From Sporosarcina quadrami (GTDB taxonomy: Bacteria; Bacillota; Bacilli; Bacillales_A; Planococcaceae), in the NCBI RefSeq assembly GCF_014836615.1, contig NZ_JACSQN010000014.1, positions 1-64,000 on the forward strand: a stretch of DNA of 64,000 nucleotides, read 5' to 3'. A program made the translations under genes and the position numbers. The notes below the pieces were generated by a model. The model ran no database searches and had not been told where the DNA came from. It worked only from the letters and a program-made list of their open reading frames with translations. This document shows positions 20,577-29,009 of this stretch, piece after piece (within the stretch, counting starts at the first letter, position 1; every line of letters starts with the position of its first letter).

Positions 20577-20610
20577 CCGAAGTAGCAGAGCCTTTGGACG
20601 TGGGTTCGAG
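20577..20610 (+). pseudogene. tmRNA 3'-region fragment
   Basis: 34 bp matching the ssrA segment GAAGTAGCAGAGCCTTTGG and the first half of the T-arm, ending within GGGTTCGA. The rest of the T-arm and acceptor strand are missing and the sequence switches into the HEAT-like relic. A clear recombination junction. Confidence 0.85.
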
Positions 20611-20611
20611 A

Positions 20612-21104
20612 ATCACTGATAAGAAAAAGCCATCCCCTCCACATGCGGAGAGAATGACTTTCCTTGAAACAACTGATTGCAGTTTTGCCCAACATACCGC
20701 TAACCAGTTCGTAAATTGTTCACCTTTGTCACCATCATACGCATCAAAGACATCTAAACGCATACGTTTTAGCTGGTCCGTAAAGTCTGCCACTGTGTGG
20801 TCCTTCGGCAAGCTCTTTTCACCCGTAGGAAAATTTTGTCCGTGTATTTAATAATATCAAAACGTGCAGGAGACGGCTTCTCTACGTCTTCACCAAACGC
20901 TACAAGTGCTTCATAGGCTGCTAATTGCACCTTGTTGACCGTATCATGCTTCATACGATTTTATAATAAATTAATGACTTTTTCATATTAATAAGTCAAT
21001 AGTATTTCCACTGCGTCTAAACGATCTCGCCAACTAGACGTATAATTGGCCTGTTTTTTTAACGTTTCATATTGCTCAGGTAATGCTGTTTCAAACTGTT
21101 TCAA
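20612..21104 (-). pseudogene. Decayed gene, possibly HEAT-repeat-like protein
   Basis: Reading the minus strand from TTG 21104 (after GAGGTG) gives a protein-like stretch KQFETALPEQYETLKKQ and SSWRDRLDAVEILLTY. Two in-frame stops follow, then MKHDTVNKVQLAAYEALVAF. A frameshift comes next, then DHTVADFTDQLKRMRLDVFD and GEQFTNWLAVCWAKLQSVVS. The helical repeats suggest a HEAT-like scaffold, but the family is not certain. It is cut off at the tmRNA fragment junction, so it is a relic. The rest of the stretch to 21292 holds no gene. Confidence 0.65.
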
Positions 21105-21292
21105 GTAATAGCACCTCTTTTTTAACTAGAGGAAAAATGAATTCTTCTCTGCTTCACTTATTATACGTTGTCTAGGTGAAAATAGCGATGAATCGCTTGT
21201 AAGGCGATTCAGAAATAAACGAGTGCCCGGTACTTGAATATAAGAATTTCGAATGGTTTCAGAAAGTGGCACCGTGAAATACTTCTCTTTTA

Positions 21293-21649
21293 GGGGACGT
21301 TACGGATTCGACAGGGGTGGTCTGGGCTTGAGCTGCGCGTCGGAGGGATCGTCTCCGTCAGAAACGACAGTTAATAATAACTGGCAAAACAAACAACAAC
21401 CTAGCATTCGCAGCGTAAGCTGATGAATCTGCCTAGCAGTTCCATCGCCCATGTGGCACTGTTAGGCTCACCTATTAGTGGGATACGGTAACGGTCGCCT
21501 CCTGAGGCCGTTGCAAGAGATTATCAGGATAGCGCTCAAGACGCCTTGATTGACGGAAACGTGCGCGCGAACCGTAAGTTGTCAATCTACACACGTAGAC
21601 GCTGAAGTATTGGAGCCTTTGGACGCGGGTTCGACTCCCGCCGTCTCCA
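21293..21649 (+). ncRNA. ssrA: tmRNA, second full-length copy
   Basis: 357 nt, the same length as the copy at 11942. The first ~100 nt are identical, and acceptor stem, D-arm, T-arm and tag frame (GKTNNNLAFAA, TAA stop) are intact. Differences cluster in the pseudoknot region. One pair is compensated: T12141-A12157 in copy 1 is G21493-C21509 here. The H2 3' strand reads GTATTGGAGCC rather than GTAGCAGAGCC. Homology starts exactly at the mature 5' G. I see no convincing promoter or terminator next to it, so expression is uncertain. Confidence 0.9.
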
Positions 21650-21651
21650 TA
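21613..21651 (+). other. Putative attachment-site repeat (right)
   Basis: Exact 39-bp copy of 12262-12300 at the 3' end of the second tmRNA. The two together bracket 9.3 kb of cargo. Recombination between them would delete that block and leave one hybrid tmRNA. Confidence 0.5.
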
Positions 21652-21797
21652 AGTTTTTCTAGCTTACGGAGTGTTTGGTCAATTATTTGTCGTAAATTTC
21701 GAGAAACAAAGATAAAATGTTTCAATTTTATGGTAATATGAATAGACGTAGTAAATTATTCAGATAAAATGTATGTCTTATAAAAAGGGGTAAAAAA

Positions 21798-22748
21798 TTG
21801 ACTAGAGCTTTAGAGGTAAGAAAAATATTATCTTGTAAAATTAACGAATCTAATTTACATTCCTATTTTATCGATTTTGATTTAGATGATGATGGAAGTT
21901 TAACTCAGATGGTTAAACAATTTACTAGATTATTGACTGAAGAAATTCCTAGTTTTGCTTTAGGGTATCATCAAGGGACAATGGTTGCTCAGGAAAACAT
22001 GGTTCGAGTTTTAATAGAAGCTGCAAATTCAATTTATAAAATAGACGCTTATGAAAAAGCCGCACAAACATATTTGAATGATGGATATTTTGAAGACGAT
22101 TTCGAGGACAAATATTTAAAAAGAGGAGAATTTGGCGAGTTAATACTTCATTTTATACTAAAATACTTTTTTAACACATTACCCTTAGTCGCCAAAATCT
22201 ATTTTAAAGATTCTTATGGACATGCTGTACATGGGTTTGACTCTGTTCATATAAACACTGAGTCTAGTACTCTTTGGTTGGGAGAATCAAAATTATATAC
22301 TGATGGTGCTAGAGGTATAGATGCTTTAGTAGAAGATTTATTTGAGCATTTCAATAGTGATTACTTCGAAAACGAGTTCACTATTATTTCAAAGAGAATA
22401 AAAGATACAGAGAAGAACTTAGAGAAATCAGGTGCAAATCCTAGCTATTGGATTGACTTATTGAATAGTTATACTAAATTATCGGAAAAGCTGGATAAGA
22501 TAGTTGTCCCGATGTTTTGTGCCTATGAAACAAAAGTTTTCTCTAATTATAGTAATACAGCTCAGTTTGAGAAAGATTATATTGAAGAAATAAAGAAGTT
22601 AAATAGCAGGTTTACTTCAAAAAAATCAAAACACCCCTGGGACAAAAAATTAAACATTGTAGTAATACTAGTTCCGTTAGAAAGTAAGAAAAAGTTGATT
22701 TCTACGCTTCATAATAAACTAAAGATGCTTCAGGCATTAGGGGGCTAA
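21798..22748 (+). CDS. hamA: Hachiman defence protein HamA (DUF1837 nuclease)
   Basis: 316 aa. The DUF1837/HamA region shows FGELILHFILKYFF, HAVHGFDSVHI and LWLGESKLY, which form a PD-(D/E)xK-like site (Asp148, Glu163, Lys165). In Hachiman, HamA is held by HamB and released to degrade DNA when HamB senses damaged or phage DNA (known for the family). TTG 21798 follows AAAGGGG. The hamB start is 6 bp after the stop. The gene is AT-rich, like other defence cargo. It lies directly behind the second tmRNA copy. Family call strong because of the partner. Confidence 0.88.
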   Translation: MTRALEVRKILSCKINESNLHSYFIDFDLDDDGSLTQMVKQFTRLLTEEIPSFALGYHQGTMVAQENMVRVLIEAANSIYKIDAYEKAAQTYLNDGYFEDDFEDKYLKRGEFGELILHFILKYFFNTLPLVAKIYFKDSYGHAVHGFDSVHINTESSTLWLGESKLYTDGARGIDALVEDLFEHFNSDYFENEFTIISKRIKDTEKNLEKSGANPSYWIDLLNSYTKLSEKLDKIVVPMFCAYETKVFSNYSNTAQFEKDYIEEIKKLNSRFTSKKSKHPWDKKLNIVVILVPLESKKKLISTLHNKLKMLQALGG

Positions 22749-22754
22749 GTATAG

Positions 22755-24917
22755 ATGATTTGGAATGGGGAAGAAATACTGAAAATAAACGTATTAGATT
22801 TTGAGAAAAGTTTTTCGTTAGCCAAATACGTATCTCAACAACATTTAATCAACGAAGAAGTGGCTAACAAAATAATAATAAAAGTGTTAGATATTTGGGA
22901 GAATGTAGATCCAACCACAAAAGACATTTGGATGGATTTAATAGAAAGTGCTGGATTTTATCCATACCTACTTAGAATTGTCGAATCATCTACTCAGTTA
23001 GATATTACATCCGAGATTAGAACTTCATATCATTCTTCCAATAATCTAGGTAATATAACTTTTCATAAAGAACAAAAAAAATTGGCAGGTTTAATAGCCG
23101 ATGAACAAAATTTAATAGTAAGTGCCCCAACAAGTTTTGGTAAAAGTTTATTAATTCAGGAGATAATAGCACTAGACAGATATGATAATATCCTAATAAT
23201 ACAACCTACATTAGCTTTAATAAATGAAACAAGAATAAGTCTAAAGAGATTTAGTGATAAGTATAATATTATAGTTAATACCTCACAAATACTAGGTGAA
23301 AAAAATATTTTCATTTTAACTGCTGAAAGGGTATTAGAATTTGAAGGTCTCCCAAGAATAAATTACTGTATTCTAGATGAATTTTACAAATTAAGTTCAC
23401 TTAGAGATGATGAAAGATCCGATGTATTGAATATTACTATGAGAAAAGTTTTGAAGTTTAATCCTGTATTTTATTTTATCGGACCGAATATTGATCAGAT
23501 TCCTGAAGGGTTTCAAGAAAAATATAATGCACAGTTTTATAAAACCAATTACTCTCTAGTAAATACAGAAGTTATTCAAGTCAATTTAGAATATCAAACT
23601 ACAGGAGTAAGAAAAAGAGCAAAGGAAAAAGAAAAAAAATTGTTTGAGTTGCTTAACAATAACCGTGATGAGCAGTCTATAGTATATGTCTCTTCACCGC
23701 AAAGAGCTTATACCTTAGCTAATAAATATTACGCATATTTATTAGAGGAAGGGTTCTTGAAAGAGACTCAATACTTGCCGGTTTGTGAATGGATTGAAGA
23801 GAATTTAAGTGAAGAGTGGGGATTTAACGAACTGATAAAAAACCATATTGGTGTACATTCAGGAATTATTCCTAAACATTTAGTACACTCTATGATTGAG
23901 TATTTCAATGAAGGTAAACTAGAAGTTTTGTTTTGTACATCCACAATAATTGAAGGAGTAAACACTTCTGCAAAAAACGTATTTATTTTTGATAATAAGA
24001 AAGGCCCGAGTAATTTAGATTTTTTTGACTTCTCCAACATTAAAGGTAGAGCTGGAAGAATGTTGAAACATTATACAGGTAGAGTTTTCATATTCGATAG
24101 CATTCCAGAAAGAGAAGATTTTGTTTTAGACATACCTTTTCATGATCAGAAAATAATTAACGATGAAATACTAATAAATTTAGATAGGGAAGAAGTTCAT
24201 GCGCAGCATATAGACAAATACTATGAGCTAAATGACTACGATGAGGATTTATTAAAGGTAATAAAAAGGAATGCGGTTTCAGTCGAAGGGCAAAAGGAGA
24301 TTGTAAGAAAATTAATAATTCAATTGAATACTAATCCGGAATTAGTTATTTGGGATAATTTCCCGAATGTGAAACAACTTCAATTTTTAATTCAATTAGC
24401 TTGGGAACATCTTCTAAAGCCTACTGAAACAACTAGACCAATGACTAAAAATAAATTGCCTGTAACTATTTGGAAGCACAGTACTAAAGAGATTCACACA
24501 TTAATAAGGGAGGAGAAAAACTATTTAGAGGGACGACATTTTAATTGGGATGAACAGAGAATTTTAGACACTGCAATCGAAAATGTTTTTCGAGAAAATA
24601 GGCACTGGATTTCATATAAAGTCCCAAAGTGGTTAAATGTGGTTGACTCATTGCAGAAAATAGTTTGTCAGAAAGAGGGACTAGATATTACTGGAGATTA
24701 CTCATTTTTTGCATCATATTTAGAAAATGAGGGTGTGGATGAAAGACTTTCCTTATTAATCGATATGGGAGTTCCTTCATCGGTGATTAGGAAAATTAGT
24801 TATATTATTCCTAGGGATTTAATGAATCAAGAATTAATTCAATTTGTTAAGAGTATACGGAAAGACAATGTTTCTTCTTTACTAGAATATGAAGTTAATA
24901 AGCTGAAACAACTATAA
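22755..24917 (+). CDS. hamB: Hachiman defence helicase HamB
   Basis: A 720-aa SF2 helicase. Walker A is APTSFGKS (124-131), motif II is DEFY (208-211), a variant of DExH. Later come VCEWIEENL, FCTSTIIEGVNTSAKN (motif V) and the motif VI-like KGRAGRML. A long C-terminal region follows without recognised motifs. It is the ATP-driven DNA-sensing partner of HamA. GC is about 32% in a sampled piece, well below the glycolytic genes. It is cotranscribed with hamA and followed by a hairpin terminator. Confidence 0.9.
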   Translation: MIWNGEEILKINVLDFEKSFSLAKYVSQQHLINEEVANKIIIKVLDIWENVDPTTKDIWMDLIESAGFYPYLLRIVESSTQLDITSEIRTSYHSSNNLGNITFHKEQKKLAGLIADEQNLIVSAPTSFGKSLLIQEIIALDRYDNILIIQPTLALINETRISLKRFSDKYNIIVNTSQILGEKNIFILTAERVLEFEGLPRINYCILDEFYKLSSLRDDERSDVLNITMRKVLKFNPVFYFIGPNIDQIPEGFQEKYNAQFYKTNYSLVNTEVIQVNLEYQTTGVRKRAKEKEKKLFELLNNNRDEQSIVYVSSPQRAYTLANKYYAYLLEEGFLKETQYLPVCEWIEENLSEEWGFNELIKNHIGVHSGIIPKHLVHSMIEYFNEGKLEVLFCTSTIIEGVNTSAKNVFIFDNKKGPSNLDFFDFSNIKGRAGRMLKHYTGRVFIFDSIPEREDFVLDIPFHDQKIINDEILINLDREEVHAQHIDKYYELNDYDEDLLKVIKRNAVSVEGQKEIVRKLIIQLNTNPELVIWDNFPNVKQLQFLIQLAWEHLLKPTETTRPMTKNKLPVTIWKHSTKEIHTLIREEKNYLEGRHFNWDEQRILDTAIENVFRENRHWISYKVPKWLNVVDSLQKIVCQKEGLDITGDYSFFASYLENEGVDERLSLLIDMGVPSSVIRKISYIIPRDLMNQELIQFVKSIRKDNVSSLLEYEVNKLKQL

Positions 24918-24965
24918 GTTATTAAGAACTGTAAATATTCTAAGTTTGTATGTCATAGTTTTTAG

Positions 24966-25010
24966 TACTGGGCACCCAAATTTAGAATTAAACGGGTGCC
25001 TAGTAATTTT
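24966..25010 (+). terminator. Terminator after hamB
   Basis: TACTGGGCACCC / GGGTGCCTAGTA with a 16-nt loop, then AATTTT. Its GGGCACC ends resemble the short palindromes at 30695 and 43206. Confidence 0.7.
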
Positions 25011-25088
25011 AAATTACTAATTTTCTAAGCATACTTTCTCAATATATTTATTTGTAGGGTTCTTATATTTCTTATTCATTTTATAACA

Positions 25089-25234
25089 GGTACCTGAGTA
25101 AGGTTGAATTTTGTTAATTCACTACAATTGCATTTACATAAAATTTGATTGCTATAGGTATAATGTTTGTTATTATTTCTTGTATAACCATTCAAATTGT
25201 ATAAATTAACGTGATTGTTTCTGGCACAGGCACC
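25089..25234 (-). repeat. 146-bp interspersed palindromic repeat, copy 1
   Basis: Begins GGTACCTGAGTAAGG and ends GGCACAGGCACC; terminal inverted repeats. Internal marker TTAATTCACTACAATTG (reverse of CAATTGTAGTGAATT). Minus relative to the copy at 49144. It abuts a truncated MBL-hydrolase relic. Confidence 0.85.
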
Positions 25235-25243
25235 GTCAAATCA

Positions 25244-25386
25244 ATGGCTGTATTGTCATATGGGAAGAACAACAGCTACGGTCATCCACATGCAGCAATC
25301 AAAGATGGGTGGGCGTGTGAGCGATGAGTAAAAAGTATACACTTGATCGGATTGAAGAAGATTTTTATGTATTCATGGATATCTAG
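25244..25386 (+). pseudogene. Remnant of MBL-fold hydrolase C-terminus plus DUF3006 N-terminus
   Basis: 25244-25327 encodes AVLSYGKNNSYGHPHAAI, which matches the C-terminal signature of ComEC-like metallo-beta-lactamase-fold hydrolases (SVGKNNSYGHPH). An ATGA overlap at 25324 starts MSKKYTLDRIEEDFYVFMDI, like the N-terminus of DUF3006 proteins, which often follow such hydrolases, but a TAG stops it after 20 residues. Both genes are truncated; the left break coincides with the 146-bp repeat. Confidence 0.7.
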
Positions 25387-25437
25387 TTAAGGCATTATAT
25401 AATATATATTAATCATTAATTAAAGGAGTTGTACAGA

Positions 25438-27579
25438 GTGATCTATATAGTTAATGGGGAAAAGCGTCATCCTGCTGGAGTTGCTTCTTTTCAAAAAATA
25501 TTAAGTCAAATCACGGAAAATTATGATGGTACAGCTTATTATGGATTTGCGTTATCTGAAATAGATAATAAGAAAATTTTAGTTGATGCATTACTAGTTA
25601 CTAAAGAAAAAGGAATTATTGCCATAAATTTTGCATCCTCTTCTGTTGAAGAAGATTTAAATGATGTAGATAGGATATATTTACTCTTAAGATCGCTATT
25701 AGAAAAAAATAAAAGACTGAGAAAAAGAACTAAATTAGCAATAGATATTACAGTAGTTAACTATGTAGCAACTAAAGACGCTATTCCTGACGGATATGAA
25801 GAAGATTATATATGCGAGGAAGAATTTTTAGGTTTTTTTGAAGACGAAATCGATGATTTTAACGATGAATATTATACAGCCCTAAATGAATCTTTAGATA
25901 AAGTGGTATCTGCAAAACCAAAAAAATTAAGGAAATCGGTTGTTAAAGCTTCTTCATTAGGAGCGAAAATTAAAGAAATTGAACTTGAAATTGCTAATAT
26001 GGACAGGTGGCAAAGAACGGCTGCATATGAAATTCCTGATAGTCCACAAAGGATTAGAGGATTAGCTGGTTCTGGTAAAACCATTGTTTTAGCTTTAAAA
26101 GCAGCTTATTTGCATTTTAAAGACCCTAATGCCGATATTGCTATTACTTTTTATAGTAGAAGTTTATACCAACAATTTATTAGTTTAATTGAGGAATTCT
26201 ATCAACAATATAGTAGCGATAAAGTAGATTTTGATAAAGTACATGTCCTACATGCATGGGGAACCTTTAACGAACCAGGTATATATTCAAAAGCAGCTGA
26301 ACATTTACAAGCAGATATATATACTTATAAACAAGCTGTTGGTGCATATGGAAGTTCTAACGCGTTTTCGGGGATATGTAATGAATTATTGAATAGTATG
26401 AATGTCAAGGGTATTGACTCTATTCCGATGTATGATTATATCTTAATTGACGAAGCACAAGATTTGCCACCATCTTTCTTTAGATTATCGTATAAATTAA
26501 TAAAAAATAATGAAAAAAGAATTGTATATGCTTATGATGAATTGCAAAATTTAAGTAAAAGCTCGATGCCATCACTTAAAGAAATGTTTGGTGAAGATGA
26601 AAATGGTCAACCATTAGTAACTGTTCGAAATAGCGATATCCCCTCTACCCCTAGAACAGATATTATATTGCCGATATGTTACCGTAATAGTAAATGGACA
26701 TTAACAATTGCACACTCTTTAGGTTTTGGAGTATATAGAAATGCAAAACAGCCATTAGTGCAGTTCTTTAAGGAATTAGAAGTATGGAGAGAAATAGGAT
26801 ATGAAGTTGTTGACGGGAACTTAAACTTTAATAGTTTTGTACGATTAAAAAGACAACCTCAAGCTTCACCGGAATATTTTGATAGGCTAATGACAGCTAA
26901 TGAAGCTGTAGTAGTCCCAGATGCTTTCAACAGTAAAGAAGAAGAGTATATGTGGGTAGCTAGAGAAATTAAAAAGAATATAACTGAAGATGAACTAGAT
27001 CCGGATGATATTTTAGTTATTTTCCCTGAAACAAAATCTTCTTATAATAGTTACGAAAAATTCGAAAAGTATTTAAGGATGGCAGGAATTGAAAGTATAA
27101 TGCCGGGGAAAAATGTTGATAGAGATACTTTCACTGTCAAGGGGAAAATTACTTGCACACATATCCATCGAGCAAAAGGTAATGAACGTCCGATGGTTTA
27201 CTTAGTCGATGGTGAATATGGTGGAAGAACAACTGATCTAATTAATGTTAGAAACACATTATTTACTGCCATCACTCGATCGAGAGCTTGGATTAAGATT
27301 ACAGGAACTGGTCCAAGCATGTTAGATTTAATAGAAGAAATAAATAAATGTATTGCTAACGAATATACTTTAGGGATTGATATACCGTCAAGAGAAGATA
27401 TTGAAAAAATTAATCTATTAAATAGAGATACAAATGAAGAAGAAATTCGCAAATTAACTAATGCTGGTAAAGTTGTTAACGACTTATTGAAATTGTTACA
27501 AGAAGGTAGTATTTTACCAGAAGATTTACCACCTGAATTCCGAGAATTATATAGATTTTTGGATAACAGTGGAGAATAA
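25438..27579 (+). CDS. SF1 helicase of the Helicase-DUF2290 defence system
   Basis: 713 aa from GTG 25438, nine bases after AAAGGAG; a TTG nine bases earlier touches the site. The N-terminal domain (about 1-110) has a NERD-like fold pattern (ILVDALLVTKEKGIIAINF), but the usual ExK is replaced by NFA, so it is probably not a nuclease. The helicase has Walker A GLAGSGKT (208-215), DEAQD (338-342), AYDELQNLS, CYRNSKWT, HIHRAKGNERP and TAITRSRAW, a UvrD/Rep-type set. With the DUF2290 gene 2 bp downstream it fits the Helicase-DUF2290 antiphage system reported from P2/P4 hotspots. Confidence 0.85.
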   Translation: MIYIVNGEKRHPAGVASFQKILSQITENYDGTAYYGFALSEIDNKKILVDALLVTKEKGIIAINFASSSVEEDLNDVDRIYLLLRSLLEKNKRLRKRTKLAIDITVVNYVATKDAIPDGYEEDYICEEEFLGFFEDEIDDFNDEYYTALNESLDKVVSAKPKKLRKSVVKASSLGAKIKEIELEIANMDRWQRTAAYEIPDSPQRIRGLAGSGKTIVLALKAAYLHFKDPNADIAITFYSRSLYQQFISLIEEFYQQYSSDKVDFDKVHVLHAWGTFNEPGIYSKAAEHLQADIYTYKQAVGAYGSSNAFSGICNELLNSMNVKGIDSIPMYDYILIDEAQDLPPSFFRLSYKLIKNNEKRIVYAYDELQNLSKSSMPSLKEMFGEDENGQPLVTVRNSDIPSTPRTDIILPICYRNSKWTLTIAHSLGFGVYRNAKQPLVQFFKELEVWREIGYEVVDGNLNFNSFVRLKRQPQASPEYFDRLMTANEAVVVPDAFNSKEEEYMWVAREIKKNITEDELDPDDILVIFPETKSSYNSYEKFEKYLRMAGIESIMPGKNVDRDTFTVKGKITCTHIHRAKGNERPMVYLVDGEYGGRTTDLINVRNTLFTAITRSRAWIKITGTGPSMLDLIEEINKCIANEYTLGIDIPSREDIEKINLLNRDTNEEEIRKLTNAGKVVNDLLKLLQEGSILPEDLPPEFRELYRFLDNSGE

Positions 27580-27581
27580 CT

Positions 27582-28328
27582 ATGCAAAAAAGGCCGAGCG
27601 AACAATTATATAAGCAATTTAACGTTTTAAAAGATATGTATAAAGACAAATTAATATTGGGATATATAGAACCTACTATCCACAATAATTTATTCACATT
27701 TACCAATCAAATGCCTATATTTGATGAACGAAGTCCTTTGAGTGCAAAATATTTTAATAACTGTAAGCAGTATTTGACATTATTTAAAAACCGCTCTTAC
27801 CATTTTTTGTTTGTCGATGGATCGATAGCTAAATTTCATTATGAATTTGATGAATTAAATAAATTGATTTCTTATAATTTACTTTGGTATCCTTGTCCAT
27901 TCTCAGAAGAATGGATAAAAATATTTAAATTAGATGATGGAAGTATAGATGAATTACAGATGTCGGAATTCATGGATAACATAGAAGAAGTAGATAATTT
28001 CAAGTATCTTGATTTTAACTTGCGTACACCTATTAGAATTGACTATGACATTACTTATGATGCGAAAAGTGATAAAGCTTCTTTCCATCCAACGTCTCAC
28101 ATACATTTTCAACACACTAACACACGTGCTAGGAATAGTGAGATTTTTTGTTTATATAAGTTTTTTGTTTTTATTATCGAAAATTGTTATCCCAATATTA
28201 ATTACGAACTGACTAAAAGTTCGTTAATAAGTGAAAGAATGCTGAATGAGGCTTCACATTGGCTAAAGTGTAAAGATTTAAGAACCGATGGTATAGGCGA
28301 TAGAATATATACTACTTATACTTTTTAG
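27582..28328 (+). CDS. DUF2290 protein of the Helicase-DUF2290 defence system
   Basis: 248 aa. The DUF2290 signature is visible as RIDYD (about residues 148-152) followed by FHPTSHIHFQHT. A hydrophobic helix FFVFIIENCYP and a C-terminal Trp/Lys segment HWLKCKDLRTDG follow. Molecular role unknown; in defence neighbourhoods it accompanies an SF1 helicase. ATG 27582 sits two bases after the helicase stop with GGAG inside the helicase end, so the two are translationally coupled. AT-rich like its partner. Confidence 0.82.
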   Translation: MQKRPSEQLYKQFNVLKDMYKDKLILGYIEPTIHNNLFTFTNQMPIFDERSPLSAKYFNNCKQYLTLFKNRSYHFLFVDGSIAKFHYEFDELNKLISYNLLWYPCPFSEEWIKIFKLDDGSIDELQMSEFMDNIEEVDNFKYLDFNLRTPIRIDYDITYDAKSDKASFHPTSHIHFQHTNTRARNSEIFCLYKFFVFIIENCYPNINYELTKSSLISERMLNEASHWLKCKDLRTDGIGDRIYTTYTF

Positions 28329-28394
28329 AACGAAATAGATTACACATGTTTTACACAGAAGACTTTCGAATTAATTTTAAGTTGCGTGTGCATG

Positions 28395-28445
28395 TTTGGA
28401 TTCAGTTAATTCATTGTAATTTGTATATAAAAAAATCTAATCCGT
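28395..28445 (-). repeat. Degenerate fragment of the 146-bp repeat
   Basis: TTGGATTCAGTTAATTCATT and the following ~25 bp resemble the first third of the copy at 28491, without clear ends. An older partial copy next to an intact one. Confidence 0.5.
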
Positions 28446-28490
28446 TGTAATTGAGTGAGTTATCTTTATATCTTATATAATTTAAAAACA

Positions 28491-28635
28491 GGTACCTGTG
28501 TAAGGTTGAATTCAGTTAATTCACTACAATTGTATATACATATAATCTGGACGTTATAGGTATAATGTTTGTTATGATTGCTAGTATAACCATTGAAATT
28601 GCTTAAATTAACGTGATTGTTCTGTCACAAACACC
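28491..28635 (-). repeat. 146-bp interspersed palindromic repeat, copy 2
   Basis: GGTACCTGTGTAAGG … GTCACAAACACC. Very close to copy 1 at 25089; together they flank the Helicase-DUF2290 genes in the same orientation. Confidence 0.85.
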
Positions 28636-28851
28636 GTCAAAATTCTTTCGTACCATGAAAGAACGGACCTGGATCTAAGCTGTTTTTGTTCTCGTTCATA
28701 CAGTTGCCCCCTTTTGCTTTTTGACTTGCGTATTACAGTATAAGGCAGTGGTGGCGGGAAAAGTAGTCTATAAAAGTGAATCAGATGATGGTATACTATA
28801 GATAGGGAATAAGATGTGAATCAAATTAATCCGATAGAGAGCGCGTGAAAG

Positions 28852-28884
28852 AGAAGGGTAGCCAATGCTGCTCTTCTTTTTTTT
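28852..28884 (+). terminator. Orphan terminator
   Basis: AGAAGGGTAGC / GCTGCTCTTCT with a 4-nt loop and eight T. The 28640-28850 sequence upstream has no gene I can support; a short RNA or relic is possible. Confidence 0.8.
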
Positions 28885-29009
28885 GCTAACTCTGTTCTTT
28901 ACTTGAGAGTTGATGATTTGAAATGATCTTATTGAAATTATTTAGTCTAATATTGGATTCATAACAATCTTTACAATAATATTTATTGCAAAGAGAGGGG
29001 TCTGTAATT

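Noticed and set aside
21798..28328. A completely undescribed four-gene defence system
   Set aside because: The first two genes fit Hachiman and the last two fit the reported Helicase-DUF2290 pair; the repeat, relic and terminator between them argue for two units.
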